From: JAFAGX01 sp035623335
Lineage (GTDB): Bacteria > Acidobacteriota > Terriglobia > Terriglobales > Acidobacteriaceae
Length of the DNA stretch: 64,000 nucleotides
Direction of reading: 5' to 3'
Assembly: GCA_035623335.1 (NCBI GenBank)
Contig: DASPTQ010000194.1
Span: 7,437-71,436, forward strand
Shown here: one piece after another, positions 43,855 to 52,970 of the stretch
How positions within the stretch are numbered: the first letter of the stretch is position 1
How the letters are laid out: each line of letters begins with the position of its first letter
Notes under the pieces: model-generated
Databases searched by the model: none
The model's input: the letters and a program-made list of their open reading frames with translations, nothing else
Told to the model about the DNA's origin: nothing
Made by a program: the position numbers and the translations under genes

Positions 43855-45615
43855 ATGTCGAGTGGTCCCGGGGAAATCATGGCGATGGCATGGTTACTGG
43901 CTCTGCTGACACTTTCGACTTCGCACCCACTGCTCGGGGCAACCGCGAGCGAGGCGGCCAAGAGCGAAGCGAGTTCTGATTGGAGCAGACTGGTGGACGG
44001 CTTCTTCGACCAATATTTCAAATTGAACCCCACGCAAGGTACGTCCGCGGGCTTCCATCAGTACGACTCGGATTTGGAAGACTACTCGCGCAGCGGTATC
44101 GATCGTGAAATCGCGTTTGCGCACGACTATCTCGGTCGCCTGAAGAAGTTTGACAGCAGCGTACTGCCCTTGGAGGAGCGTCAGGACTACCAGTTGGTCA
44201 CCAACAACCTGCAGTCGACGCTGCTCGAACTGCAGGAGATCCGAAGTTGGGAAAAGAACCCGGACCGTTACTCCAGTGGCCTTACACAAAGCGCCTTCGT
44301 GATTATGTCGCGCAAGTTCGCGCCTCCGGACAAGCGATTGCGATCCTTGATCGATCGCGAGAAGGCCATGCCCGGAGTCCTTGTGGCCGCGAAGCAGAAT
44401 CTTAAGAACCCGCCTCGGATCTACATGGAAGTGGCCATTCAGCAACTGCCGGGGATTGTTAGCTTCTTCCAAAAGGATGTGCCCGAAGCCTTCCATGACG
44501 TCACCGACCAGCAATTGCTGTCTGACTTTCGCAGCAGCAACACGGCGGTCATTGCGGCGCTCGAGGATTACGAAAAATTTCTGAAGGAAACTCTACTTCC
44601 CCGGTCCCAGGGCGACTTCCGGATTGGCGCTGAAAATTATCGCAAGAAGCTGTTGTACGACGAAATGGTGGATGTCCCAACGGATCGGTTGCTGCAGATT
44701 GGCTATGATGATCTTCGACGAAATCAACAGTGGTTTAAGAAGGTCGCCGGTCAACTCGACCCCAAGAAAACGCCGGACCAGATCAGAACGGAACTTCAGC
44801 AGGACCATCCCGCGCCCGACCAGTTGCTACAGACCTTCCGGGACGATTTGACGGGCATTCGCCAATACATCGTGGACAGGCAAATTGTAACCATTCCATC
44901 CCCCGTGCCGCCCATGCTGCAAGAAACTCCTCCTTTTGCCCGGGCGTTGACCTTCGCTTCGATGGACACCCCCGGACCGTACGAAACTGTTGCCAAGGAG
45001 GCTTTCTTTAATGTCACTCTGCCGGAGCAGGACTGGCCGAAAGCCAGCACAGAATCCTTCATGGGGCAATTCAACCGCGCGACGATGATCGCTGTGGCCG
45101 TCCATGAGGTGTACCCCGGACACTATGTGCAGTTCTTGTGGGTTCCCTCGGCGCCTGCCAAGGTTCGAAAGTTGTTAGGCTGTGGTTCAAACGCCGAGGG
45201 CTGGGCGCATTACAGCGAGCAGATGATGCTCGACGAAGGATACGGGAAGGGGGACCCCAGGCTCCGCCTTGGCCAGCTGCTCGATGCACTATTGCGGGAT
45301 GCCCGTTACATCGTCGGAATCTCCATGCACACGGGCAAAATGACGTTTGGCGAAGCGGTGCAATTTTTCCAGACGGAAGGCTATCAAACCCAATCCGTCG
45401 CGGAAGTCGAAACCAAGCGGGGTACCAGCGATCCCACTTATCTTGTCTATACCCTCGGAAAGCTCGAGATTATGAAGCTTCGCGAGGACTACCAGCGGAA
45501 AATGAAGGACCGCTTCAGCCTGCAAGAGTTCCACGACACATTTCTCCGCCAAGGCTTTCCCCCGGTGAAGATCGTCCGGGCGACCATGCTGGGAGATGAC
45601 AGCCCCACTCTTTGA
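43855..45615 (+). CDS. DUF885-family putative metallopeptidase, secreted
   Basis: A 586-residue exported protein with signal sequence (AMAWLLALLTLSTSHPLLGA). The metal-binding motif VHEVYPGHYVQ (HExxxGH) lies near residue 416, with a distal GWAHYSEQMMLDEGYG whose Glu likely completes the site. The DUF885 family is common and often multi-copy in Acidobacteriota (from recall). Probably a periplasmic carboxypeptidase-like enzyme; substrate unknown. AGGAG lies 8 bases before ATG 43855. Confidence 0.9.
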   Translation: MSSGPGEIMAMAWLLALLTLSTSHPLLGATASEAAKSEASSDWSRLVDGFFDQYFKLNPTQGTSAGFHQYDSDLEDYSRSGIDREIAFAHDYLGRLKKFDSSVLPLEERQDYQLVTNNLQSTLLELQEIRSWEKNPDRYSSGLTQSAFVIMSRKFAPPDKRLRSLIDREKAMPGVLVAAKQNLKNPPRIYMEVAIQQLPGIVSFFQKDVPEAFHDVTDQQLLSDFRSSNTAVIAALEDYEKFLKETLLPRSQGDFRIGAENYRKKLLYDEMVDVPTDRLLQIGYDDLRRNQQWFKKVAGQLDPKKTPDQIRTELQQDHPAPDQLLQTFRDDLTGIRQYIVDRQIVTIPSPVPPMLQETPPFARALTFASMDTPGPYETVAKEAFFNVTLPEQDWPKASTESFMGQFNRATMIAVAVHEVYPGHYVQFLWVPSAPAKVRKLLGCGSNAEGWAHYSEQMMLDEGYGKGDPRLRLGQLLDALLRDARYIVGISMHTGKMTFGEAVQFFQTEGYQTQSVAEVETKRGTSDPTYLVYTLGKLEIMKLREDYQRKMKDRFSLQEFHDTFLRQGFPPVKIVRATMLGDDSPTL

Positions 45616-45913
45616 TCAACTTCTTGGGAGGTCGAGTGTTGGTCTCAGTTTAGAGGCTTTGGGCCGATTGACCGTGGAATGGCAGGAACTTTGATGTGTT
45701 CGCCATACGCCCAGACCTCGACCACGAGGGTTCTTCGATACGGCACTCGAGTTCGACGTCGGAATCAGCGATCGCCAGCAACGGCGGCTCCGCACTTGGC
45801 GAGGTGTTACCTTGCAACGGCTGCGCAACAAGACGAAGTGCGCGGGTTGAATTCTTTCATCTTTCGCTGGGCACGGTGGTTCCTTCGTGTTTATCCTTTT
45901 TGGGGAGACGAAC

Positions 45914-46597
45914 ATGCGTCATGTCTTTCGACCCTTAGCCTTCTTCTTCCTTGTTGCCTCCCTGATGGCACAATCGAAGCACTCTTCGGACAAGATCGGG
46001 GCTTCGGCCGTGTGGCAGATGCCACCGCAGTTTATGACGACAGCCCGCACGGTCTGCGACCAAACACCGTCCAACAACTATGGCGCATGCGTGATCGGCC
46101 AGATGGCGAAAGCCGGCGCCCCGCCCGACGCCGTACGCTTTAGCCGAGAACTCTACCGGGAAAGTCATGGTGAGTTTGGCGTCATGACCGGGTTCCAGGA
46201 GGAAGGCCCGGTTGCCTTTGCCTTTATTACCTATCCCTTGCGCGCCAATACAAACTATGGTCTTTTGCTGGTCAACGGAGACCCGCGAATCGTGAATGTC
46301 GAAGATCTTAAGTTGCTCGACGTCAAAACCATGAAACAGAGCGGCCAGTTTCAGGACCTCAAAGGGCAATTCCCCAACGTTGACGTGTGGCCGGGAGATC
46401 GGGACGGAAAAACATGGCCCAACTCACAGCCAGGACCCAATGGTGGAATACAGTTCACAGTGGGCTATCCGTTGCGCAACGGCTGTCACGCTTGCGCGAG
46501 TGCGGGATCGGCCATCTTCAACTGGGATTTTGACGCCAAAGGAAAGTTTCTTGGAACGGCGTTTCAGGGACTGATCGGCCCGCCGCTACAACCGTGA
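45914..46597 (+). CDS. Secreted protein, uncharacterised
   Basis: A 227-residue protein with a signal peptide (PLAFFFLVASLMAQ) and a mature part carrying two Cys pairs (VCDQTPSNNYGACVIGQ and GCHACASAG), suggestive of disulfides. GGGGAG at 45902-45907 fixes ATG 45914. No family recognised; the Cys spacing does not match a haem motif. Probably periplasmic. Confidence 0.65.
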   Translation: MRHVFRPLAFFFLVASLMAQSKHSSDKIGASAVWQMPPQFMTTARTVCDQTPSNNYGACVIGQMAKAGAPPDAVRFSRELYRESHGEFGVMTGFQEEGPVAFAFITYPLRANTNYGLLLVNGDPRIVNVEDLKLLDVKTMKQSGQFQDLKGQFPNVDVWPGDRDGKTWPNSQPGPNGGIQFTVGYPLRNGCHACASAGSAIFNWDFDAKGKFLGTAFQGLIGPPLQP

Positions 46598-46691
46598 TGC
46601 GGCTTTTGCCTGCCAGCCGGGGGCCGCGATTGCCATCCCCGTCGGAGTGTGAGCCAGTTCCTCAGGCCTAGATCGGTTTAGATTTATTTTC

Positions 46692-46719
46692 TTGTGGATC
46701 CAGCCCGCTAAACTATAAT
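46692..46719 (+). promoter_or_regulatory. Promoter of the carbonic anhydrase gene
   Basis: TTGTGG (46692-46697) and perfect TATAAT (46714-46719) are separated by 16 bases. The ATG inside TATAATG is therefore likely promoter, not start codon. Confidence 0.55.
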
Positions 46720-46738
46720 GCGCTCGAAGGAGCTAGCC

Positions 46739-47449
46739 GTGACGCGCCAATTGTGTCTTGCCATCGTGTTATCCCTCGTGGGCTCCGGGCTTGCGCAACA
46801 GTCACCTCCCGCAGAACATTCGTCGCATGCTGCAAGCCATGCCGCACCTTCCGCAGACGAGGTCTGGAACAGTCTCATGTCCGGCAACGGTCGCTTCGTG
46901 GCTGGTAAGCCGCAAACGCACGCGCTGGTCGCTCTTCGCCACCAACTTGCTTCCGGGCAATCTCCCAAAGCGATCGTTCTCGCTTGTTCCGACAGCCGGG
47001 TTGGTCCCGAGTTAATCTTCGATCAAAGTCTGGGAGATCTCTTTGTGGTGCGTACTGCGGGAAACGTGGCGGACGCAGTGGCGCTCGGGAGCATCGAGTA
47101 TGCGGTGGATCACCTGCATAGTCCCCTGCTGATCGTACTTGGACATCAGGCGTGCGGCGCCGTGTCGGCTGCATGTTCTGGCGAAAAGATGCCGAGCAGT
47201 AACCTGGATGCCATCGTAGAGAGGATTAATCCAGCCGTGAACCAGGCAAAAACTTATGCCAAGGGGAACGATCTCATCGAGTCAGCAGTCAAGGAAAACG
47301 TGCATCAGAGCGCGAAGGATGTACTGGCAAACAGCGAGATCATTCGCACGGCCGTGAAGTCGGGCAAGCTAAGCGTGATCCAGGCAGAATACGAACTGGA
47401 CAGTGGAAAAGTGGTTCGCCTCAATAGTCCTGCGAGTAGTCAGAATTAG
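46739..47449 (+). CDS. Beta-class carbonic anhydrase, periplasmic
   Basis: A 236-residue zinc enzyme hydrating CO2. Zinc-binding motifs are ACSDSRVGP and, about 55 residues on, LGHQACGAV; the Asp-Arg dyad is present. The signal peptide (LCLAIVLSLVGSGLAQ) places it in the periplasm. GTG 46739 has AAGGAG at 46727-46732 and follows a consensus promoter, so ATG 46718 is rejected. Monocistronic. Confidence 0.93.
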   Translation: MTRQLCLAIVLSLVGSGLAQQSPPAEHSSHAASHAAPSADEVWNSLMSGNGRFVAGKPQTHALVALRHQLASGQSPKAIVLACSDSRVGPELIFDQSLGDLFVVRTAGNVADAVALGSIEYAVDHLHSPLLIVLGHQACGAVSAACSGEKMPSSNLDAIVERINPAVNQAKTYAKGNDLIESAVKENVHQSAKDVLANSEIIRTAVKSGKLSVIQAEYELDSGKVVRLNSPASSQN

Positions 47450-47673
47450 TGAATCGTCGCCTGCATTTCCAATGCTAGCAAGCCGCGGATGATGGCCTCC
47501 TCCTTACCGAAGGTGTGACGGCCAGACGGGAAGTGTCTGCCGTCTCCACCACGTGGACCAAGTAATACGTCGGGGAAAGCCAACTTTGTTGCCATGCCCT
47601 TCCCCGGATTGCCTTCAGCATCGCCGCAAGGTCTGGAGCTTACTCTGCTATGATCCTCAGGCGAGGGGGATCC

Positions 47674-47895
47674 ATGGCGAGACTATCAGCGGCAGTAGTA
47701 GCGTTGAGAAAGGAGCGTCAACGCACAACGAAGCAGATCGAGCAAATCGACGCCGCGCTTGCGGCTTTGGGGAGCTTGGGCAGTGGAGGCCGGAGGCGCG
47801 CAAAGCGTCGCACGCTGTCGGCGGCTGCGCGACGGAAGATAGCAGCGGCTCAGCGAGCGCGATGGGCGAAAGTTAGAGCGAAGAAAGCAGCTTAG
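47674..47895 (+). CDS. Small basic protein with one SAAARRK/RW motif
   Basis: A 73-residue protein: a coiled-coil N-terminus (LRKERQRTTKQIEQIDAALA), then a basic linker and LSAAARRKIAAAQRARWAK followed by a Lys-rich tail. GAGGGGG lies a few bases before ATG 47674. It is a paralogue of 38659-38994 with a single motif. DNA binding is inferred from charge and motif. Its neighbour is a cupin. Confidence 0.68.
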   Translation: MARLSAAVVALRKERQRTTKQIEQIDAALAALGSLGSGGRRRAKRRTLSAAARRKIAAAQRARWAKVRAKKAA

Positions 47896-47918
47896 CAAGG
47901 CATCCACGCGAGACCATC

Positions 47919-48233
47919 GTGAGCGACGAACTTATCTCTCATCGCGGAACCAGCATGGTTCGTCGATTGCGTCTTGCTCCCGGCGAGGCTATGCCGTGGC
48001 ATCGCGATCCTTTTCATCGGATCGCGGTGATAGTGGGCGGCGACCTCCTCTCGATTGAATACCAGGAAGGCGGAGCCAGCCATCTCCTGCGGATTGCGCC
48101 AGGACAAGTTGAGTGGGAGGAACCCACCGAGCGCGTTCACCGCGCTCTGAATGTCGGCCAGCAACCTTACGAGCAGATCACGGTCTTCCTGCTGGCTCGT
48201 CCCGATGCGGAACCGCAGCCATCCGAGGAGTAG
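47919..48233 (+). CDS. Small cupin-domain protein
   Basis: A 104-residue single-domain cupin. LAPGEAMPWHRDPFHRIAVI has the first cupin motif with two His, and APGQVEWEEPTERVHRALN the second. Metal binding is plausible; reaction unknown. It begins with GTG 24 bases after the small basic protein gene, so the two may be co-transcribed. Confidence 0.75.
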   Translation: MSDELISHRGTSMVRRLRLAPGEAMPWHRDPFHRIAVIVGGDLLSIEYQEGGASHLLRIAPGQVEWEEPTERVHRALNVGQQPYEQITVFLLARPDAEPQPSEE

Positions 48234-48376
48234 GCATAGTCACTCGAAAGATGCGAGAATGTCGGCGCCGGGAGGCAGAAGAAACCGGCTGAAGCTTACC
48301 TTGGCAGCGATGGACTTCGTTTGGTAAAGTTTGGCAGCCGGACGCCGTGTCAGGTGTTCGCTAGGCAGGAGGCGTT

Positions 48377-49558
48377 GTGCACATCGACTTGTTTCGCATG
48401 GAAAGAACGCAGTGTCTGTATGAAAACGAGGTTGAATATAACCTGTCAGAAAGTGGTGTTCGCCCCCTGCGTGTGGACGAGTTATTCGAAGGAGAGGATC
48501 CAGCCCGCTTTCTTTCCCAAGCCCTGAAATATCCCGAGTCCAATGGATCGCCGGAACTGCGCGAGCGGATTGCCCAGTTCCACGGAGCCACCGCCGAGCA
48601 GGTATTAGTAACCAACGGCGGTTCGGAGGCCAACTATACAGCTCTCTGGGGCCTGCTGGAAAAAGGGGACCGGACTGCAGTCATGCTGCCCAATTATCTG
48701 CAAACCTGGGGGCTTGCGCGCGCCTACGGCAATGCGGCAGACGCCTTTCACCTGGCCGAGCACCAGGAGAATGGCAGCAGGCGATGGGCACTTGATCTCG
48801 AGGGCCTGAGGCGTGCAGTCACCCGCAAGACACGCCTGATTGTAGTCACCAACCCCAATAACCCGACGGGCGCTGTTCTTACGGAATCCGAAATGGACGA
48901 GATTATTCGCGCTGCCCGCCGGGTCAATGCCTGGGTGCTCGCCGATGAGATCTACCGAGGGGCGGAAGTAGCTGGCCCCCTCTCGCCGACTTTCTGGGGA
49001 CGTTACGACAAATTGCTTCTTACTTCGGGTCTTTCCAAGGCCTTCGGTCTACCGGGTCTGCGGATCGGATGGATCGTTGGACCTGCGAAGACCGTAGCTA
49101 AACTTAGTCAATACAGGGACTACACGACGCTCACGCCGACCTACCTCTCCGACCGTCTTGCCCGCATCGTCATGGAGCCAGCCCGTCGGGAAACGATCCT
49201 CGAGCGAACCCGGAATATTATCCGAGAGCATCTCCCACGTGTCGAGAGCTGGATCCACAGTCATGACGACATCTTTACCTATATCCCGCCCGTGGCCGGT
49301 GCCATTGCTTTCTTTCGCTACAAGCTTCCCATCGCATCTTCGGCCCTTTTTGACAAGCTGCGGGTCGAACAATCGGTGCTCATCACTCCGGGAGATCATT
49401 TTGGCACGGGGAAATCTATCCGCGTGGGTTACGGATACGACATCGAATACACTCTGAAGGGGTTGGCACGCGTCGACATCACCCTCCAACAGCTCTCCCA
49501 AAAAAGCGCCCCGTCACGGGCGCTGCGTTCGGTGAAGTCGCGGCGCGGAGCAGCCTAG
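48377..49558 (+). CDS. Class I/II PLP-dependent aminotransferase
   Basis: A 393-residue fold-type I enzyme. NGGSEANYTALWGLL is the cofactor phosphate region, VTNPNNPTGAVL the Asn loop and LADEIYRG the Asp/Tyr pair. The Schiff-base Lys is in TSGLSKAFGLPGLRIGW. GTG 48377 follows AGGAGG at 48367-48372 by 4 bases. It converges with an ornithine-cyclodeaminase-like gene, suggesting amino-acid or opine-type metabolism. Substrate unknown; capreomycidine-synthase-like resemblance is weak. Confidence 0.92.
   Translation: MHIDLFRMERTQCLYENEVEYNLSESGVRPLRVDELFEGEDPARFLSQALKYPESNGSPELRERIAQFHGATAEQVLVTNGGSEANYTALWGLLEKGDRTAVMLPNYLQTWGLARAYGNAADAFHLAEHQENGSRRWALDLEGLRRAVTRKTRLIVVTNPNNPTGAVLTESEMDEIIRAARRVNAWVLADEIYRGAEVAGPLSPTFWGRYDKLLLTSGLSKAFGLPGLRIGWIVGPAKTVAKLSQYRDYTTLTPTYLSDRLARIVMEPARRETILERTRNIIREHLPRVESWIHSHDDIFTYIPPVAGAIAFFRYKLPIASSALFDKLRVEQSVLITPGDHFGTGKSIRVGYGYDIEYTLKGLARVDITLQQLSQKSAPSRALRSVKSRRGAA
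49500..49524 (-). terminator. Rho-independent terminator of the cyclodeaminase-like gene
   Basis: On the minus strand AGCGCCC (49524-49518) pairs with GGGCGCT (49511-49505) around a 6-base loop, followed by six T (49505-49500). It lies antisense to the last 20 codons of the aminotransferase gene. Confidence 0.7.
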
Positions 49559-49567
49559 GGGTCCTGC

Positions 49568-50566
49568 TCACAGCGAAAGCCGTTCTCCTTTCCCGTCCTG
49601 GAGCGCGCGCTCCAGCACTAGCGACGCCGCGGCTATGTCTTGCACGCCGACTCCGGTCAGGTCGCAGACGATGATCTCATTGTCGGAAGTTCTGCCGGGC
49701 TTGAGTCCCGCCGTAATCTGTCCTAGTTCGGCGGTCACTTTCTCTGTCGAGATTACTCCCTTTTCTACTGCGTGATGGATTTCTCCCAAACGGAGGCATT
49801 GTGGCAAACTGTCGGCCACGATGCGGTCTGCCCGGCCTAGCACCTCCACCTCCAGCTCTTGCTTGTCCGGGCCGTCGGATCCAACGGCGATCACCAGCGC
49901 TCCGGCGGCGATCCAGTCAGCCTGTACCAAGGGCTCACGGCTGGCCGTCACCGTGAACACCACATCGGCTCCCTTGACAGCTTCATGGACAGAAGAGGCC
50001 AGCACGAATCGCAAATCCGTGGCTGGACGGGAGAGATCCTCGATGCAGGCGGCGGCTTTTTCCTCATGTCGTCCCCAAACCCGGACTTCCCGGACCTTTC
50101 TGACAAGCCCGAGGGAGCGGATCTGGTAGCGCGCCTGGGCGCCGGAGCCAACCACGGCAACGGTTTCGACCGTGGCTCGCGCCAGGTGTTTCGCGGCCAC
50201 GGCGCCCGCTGCCCCCGTGCGCAGATCTGTAATGTATCCGTTATCGAGGAGCAGGGCCGCTACCGCCCCGGTCTCTGCGTCAAACACCAGCACCATTCCA
50301 TCACTCGCGGGAAGACCACGCCGCGTGTTGTCCGTGAATCCTGACGCTATCTTGACGGCATAGTAAGGACCAGCGTGCAGATACCCGGCCTTCACATGCA
50401 CTTCGCCGCGGTGTTCAGGAACCTCGAGGTTGATCACGGCTGGCAGTTCGGCCTGACCCCGGGCGTAAGCGCTGAACGCGGCTTCAACCGCCTGCAGACA
50501 TCGCTCAGGATCGAGCAGGGAACGGATTTCAGGTTCTCTAAGAACGAGCGCTTGCCGGCGGTTCAT
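49568..50566 (-). CDS. Ornithine cyclodeaminase / mu-crystallin family protein
   Basis: A 332-residue NAD(P)-dependent enzyme of a family including ornithine and alanine dehydrogenases and cyclodeaminases. EVHVKAGYLHAGPYYAVKIA carries the substrate Lys, VAVVGSGAQARYQIRSL the Rossmann motif, and VIAVGSDGPDKQELE a conserved C-terminal segment. Cytoplasmic dimer by family. The actual substrate could be an imino acid or opine. Confidence 0.92.
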   Translation of the reverse strand: MNRRQALVLREPEIRSLLDPERCLQAVEAAFSAYARGQAELPAVINLEVPEHRGEVHVKAGYLHAGPYYAVKIASGFTDNTRRGLPASDGMVLVFDAETGAVAALLLDNGYITDLRTGAAGAVAAKHLARATVETVAVVGSGAQARYQIRSLGLVRKVREVRVWGRHEEKAAACIEDLSRPATDLRFVLASSVHEAVKGADVVFTVTASREPLVQADWIAAGALVIAVGSDGPDKQELEVEVLGRADRIVADSLPQCLRLGEIHHAVEKGVISTEKVTAELGQITAGLKPGRTSDNEIIVCDLTGVGVQDIAAASLVLERALQDGKGERLSL

Positions 50567-50938
50567 CCGGGCTAGAGGTTACCACGCTACCCTGTGCATC
50601 TGCACGCAGTGAGCCACACGATTGCCGCCTTACTAGTCTTCAGTTTTGCGGCGACGTAAATGGAGGTCACCAAGTCAGCTGATGCCGAAGCCAGCGTAAC
50701 GGCGTGACCGAAGACCGTGAGATCGATGGGCCTGCAGAGAATCCATTTCCGCGTTACAGTGGATCCCATCACACTTGAGCTAACCGCCCAGCGCTCGAAT
50801 ACGAGCTTGAGTTAATCAAGGGCATAATCACCGATACCCTAGCGGCCCGCGACGAGGTAAGATATGCGCCGAGCTTTCTAGGCCCACAAGATGTCCGGCA
50901 TCGTGCGCGCGAACGATCGCTGGCCAAGGAGGACGAAT
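50567..50938. other. Gene-free stretch
   Basis: About 370 bases. It must contain promoters for both flanking divergent genes. A 60-residue minus-strand frame (50587-50772) has no ribosome binding site or recognised family. Confidence 0.35.
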
Positions 50939-51199
50939 ATGATCAGCCTTTTGTGGGAGTGCATTATCGGACTGGTAGTGGGTGCCGTAGCAAAGTTGCT
51001 CATGCCAGGAAAGGATCCTGGTGGCGTCTGGATCACGATGGCGCTCGGTATTTTGGGCTCCATCGTCGCCACCTACCTGGGCAGAGTGATCGGATGGTAC
51101 AAGGAGGGTCAATCGGCGGGTTTTGTGATGTCGGTAATTGGGGCCATCTTGCTGCTTACAATCTATCGGTTCATTCGCGGGAAGAAAGCTAGCGCCTGA
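50939..51199 (+). CDS. GlsB/YeaQ/YmgE-family small stress membrane protein
   Basis: An 86-residue inner-membrane protein with three hydrophobic spans. IIGLVVGAVAKLLMPGKDPG and the Gly-rich middle span are the family pattern. AAGGAGG at 50926-50932 fixes ATG 50939 over an upstream ATG. Family members are often induced by stress or stationary phase (from recall). A strong terminator follows. Confidence 0.85.
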   Translation: MISLLWECIIGLVVGAVAKLLMPGKDPGGVWITMALGILGSIVATYLGRVIGWYKEGQSAGFVMSVIGAILLLTIYRFIRGKKASA

Positions 51200-51222
51200 G
51201 CACATCTTCCGGGAGCGTAAAC

Positions 51223-51261
51223 CAGGGGGGCTCTTCGCGAAAGCAGCCTCTCTGATTTTTT
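51223..51261 (+). terminator. Rho-independent terminator
   Basis: CAGGGGGGCT (51223-51232) pairs with AGCCTCTCTG (51245-51254) with two G-T pairs, extended inward by CTT and AAG, followed by TTTTTT. Confidence 0.65.
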
Positions 51262-51383
51262 GTGGGTGTCTTATGCGTCGCATAGAGTTATAATTTCTTT
51301 GCCGTCTCAACCCGCTAGAAGTCCTAGTTCCAAAACGCCGCGAAGAAGTTACCGAAGAGAGTCACTGCCTAAGGAGGAGACCC

Positions 51384-51902
51384 ATGGGGATTCTCGATTC
51401 AGTCAACGACCTTCTCAAAAAATACAGCGGTGGAGCACAAAACACCGCAGACGCAGCTGAGCATTTCGATCAAGTGGCCCAAGCCGCGCCGCAAAACGTG
51501 GTGGCCGAGGGTCTCTCAGCTCTATTTCGCTCAGATCAGACACCTGCCTTCGGTAATCTGGTCAGCAGCCTGTTCAGCCAGTCCAACGGCGAGCAGAAAG
51601 CGGGGGTGCTAAATCAACTGCTCGCCTCTGTAGGGCCGGGGGCTCTATCCCAAATCGCTGGAGGCGGCGCTTTGGCGAGCCTGCTGGGAAGTGCGGGAAA
51701 AGAGATCACTCCAGATCAAGCCCAGAAGATCTCGCCGGAGGTTGTGCAGCAACTTGCAGCCCACGCCGAGAATACTGACCCCTCAATCGTCGACAAGGCT
51801 AGCGCCTTCTATGCGCAACACACGACCCTGGTAAAAACCTTGGGTGGAGCGGCGCTGTCGATCGCGCTGGCGAAAGTGGCTGAGCGGCAAAAGGCTGCCT
51901 AA
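51384..51902 (+). CDS. Uncharacterised helical protein (172 residues)
   Basis: Starts MGILDSVNDLLKKYSGG and is largely amphipathic helix with Gly/Ala/Ser-rich loops (LSQIAGGGALASLLGSAG). No signal peptide; a weakly hydrophobic C-terminal segment is present. AAGGAGGAG just upstream gives a strong start. Similar proteins lie beside LysM and small stress genes in other bacteria (from recall). Function unknown. Confidence 0.75.
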   Translation: MGILDSVNDLLKKYSGGAQNTADAAEHFDQVAQAAPQNVVAEGLSALFRSDQTPAFGNLVSSLFSQSNGEQKAGVLNQLLASVGPGALSQIAGGGALASLLGSAGKEITPDQAQKISPEVVQQLAAHAENTDPSIVDKASAFYAQHTTLVKTLGGAALSIALAKVAERQKAA

Positions 51903-52258
51903 GACGTAAGGCCCGACGCGGGCGAAACTGGCTCTCGCAACGGGGGATAAGTGTGGAAAGCGAAAGGAGGCCAGTCAAAGCGCTGGATCACGCTGGCGCG
52001 CCACCGCTCGAGGCCCATCCTTCAGGAATTCAGGAATCTGGTTCCGACTGCCCGGCCCGTTATCGCCGGGCGCAGCACTGCGCTCGGCATCAAGCGTCCG
52101 CTAGGCCACGGGGTACTCTTCCGAGCTCTTGACTCTTGGCTCGGTTTTGCAGCACGAGAGATCGCGGGAGGTTCCGCCGGAACCGAGACGCAACTCGTTT
52201 TCTTCGTCTCCCCAAGACGAGAACGATTGAAAGTACACAATCATCATAGGAGTAGCCA
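51903..52258. other. Intergenic stretch
   Basis: About 355 bases before the LysM gene. Frames present lack start signals. A ribosome binding site for the LysM gene lies at its end. Confidence 0.35.
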
Positions 52259-52630
52259 ATGACAGACGAGGACCTCAAACAAAAATATCAGCCCGTGGCG
52301 GATTTCATGTCACGGAACGGATTTCAAATTCAACATTTTCACGTTGAAAACGGAAAGGCGGTTCTGACCGCCACGGCCCCTACCGAGTATTTGAAGAATC
52401 GTGCCTGGGATGAGATCAAGAAAGTTGATCCCAGCTTCGCGGATTTGCAGCACGACATTACTGTGGGATCGGGAACTGTCTACGTCGTGAAATCTGGCGA
52501 CAATCTCTATAACATCAGCAAGTCGTTCTACGGCAACCCTAACGAGATCGGCAAAATTGCTCAGGCGAATAACATTGCCAATCCGGACAGAATCCAGATC
52601 GGACAGCAACTGAAGATTCCAGCAGCCTAA
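52259..52630 (+). CDS. BON-like/LysM domain protein
   Basis: A 123-residue protein. Residues ~1-70 resemble the BON-type domain of small potassium-binding/LysM proteins. Residues ~73-122 are a LysM motif (VYVVKSGDNLYNISKSFYG, then IQIGQQLKIP). No signal peptide, as in E. coli Kbp (YgaU), which is cytoplasmic and binds K+; that parallel is by architecture. AGGAG lies 6 bases upstream. A clear terminator follows. Confidence 0.85.
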   Translation: MTDEDLKQKYQPVADFMSRNGFQIQHFHVENGKAVLTATAPTEYLKNRAWDEIKKVDPSFADLQHDITVGSGTVYVVKSGDNLYNISKSFYGNPNEIGKIAQANNIANPDRIQIGQQLKIPAA

Positions 52631-52647
52631 GCGCCAATCGCTCGACC

Positions 52648-52690
52648 GGGCCAGCACGGAATCGACCGACGCTGGCCCATTTTACTTTTT
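52648..52690 (+). terminator. Rho-independent terminator after the LysM gene
   Basis: GGGCCAGC (52648-52655) and GCTGGCCC (52671-52678) form a perfect 8-base stem with a 15-base loop, followed by ATTTTACTTTTT. Confidence 0.75.
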
Positions 52691-52970
52691 CGCGGATGCA
52701 TCAAGCCACGGGCAGAGCCTGCCTGAAGCAGTGGTCATGCTGAACGCCCAATCGCCGCGACCAAGGCGCCAATTCTCACGGTTCCAGCAAAAGCCCCCTG
52801 CAGGCAAGTAACAGGCCAGTGACTGCAGCAGTCTGACTGTATAGTGAACTCCTGATCAGTCGACTTGCCCTTCATTTCTCCCGTTGGACACGTTTAGGCG
52901 GAGGTTGTGATTATACTTTTTCTGCCCATTCTTCTCGTCTTCAGATCGATACGCTCCAATCGAGGTCGGA

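Noticed and set aside
46718..46738. ATG 46718 as carbonic anhydrase start
   Set aside because: It overlaps a consensus TATAAT. GTG 46739 has its own AAGGAG and begins the signal peptide.
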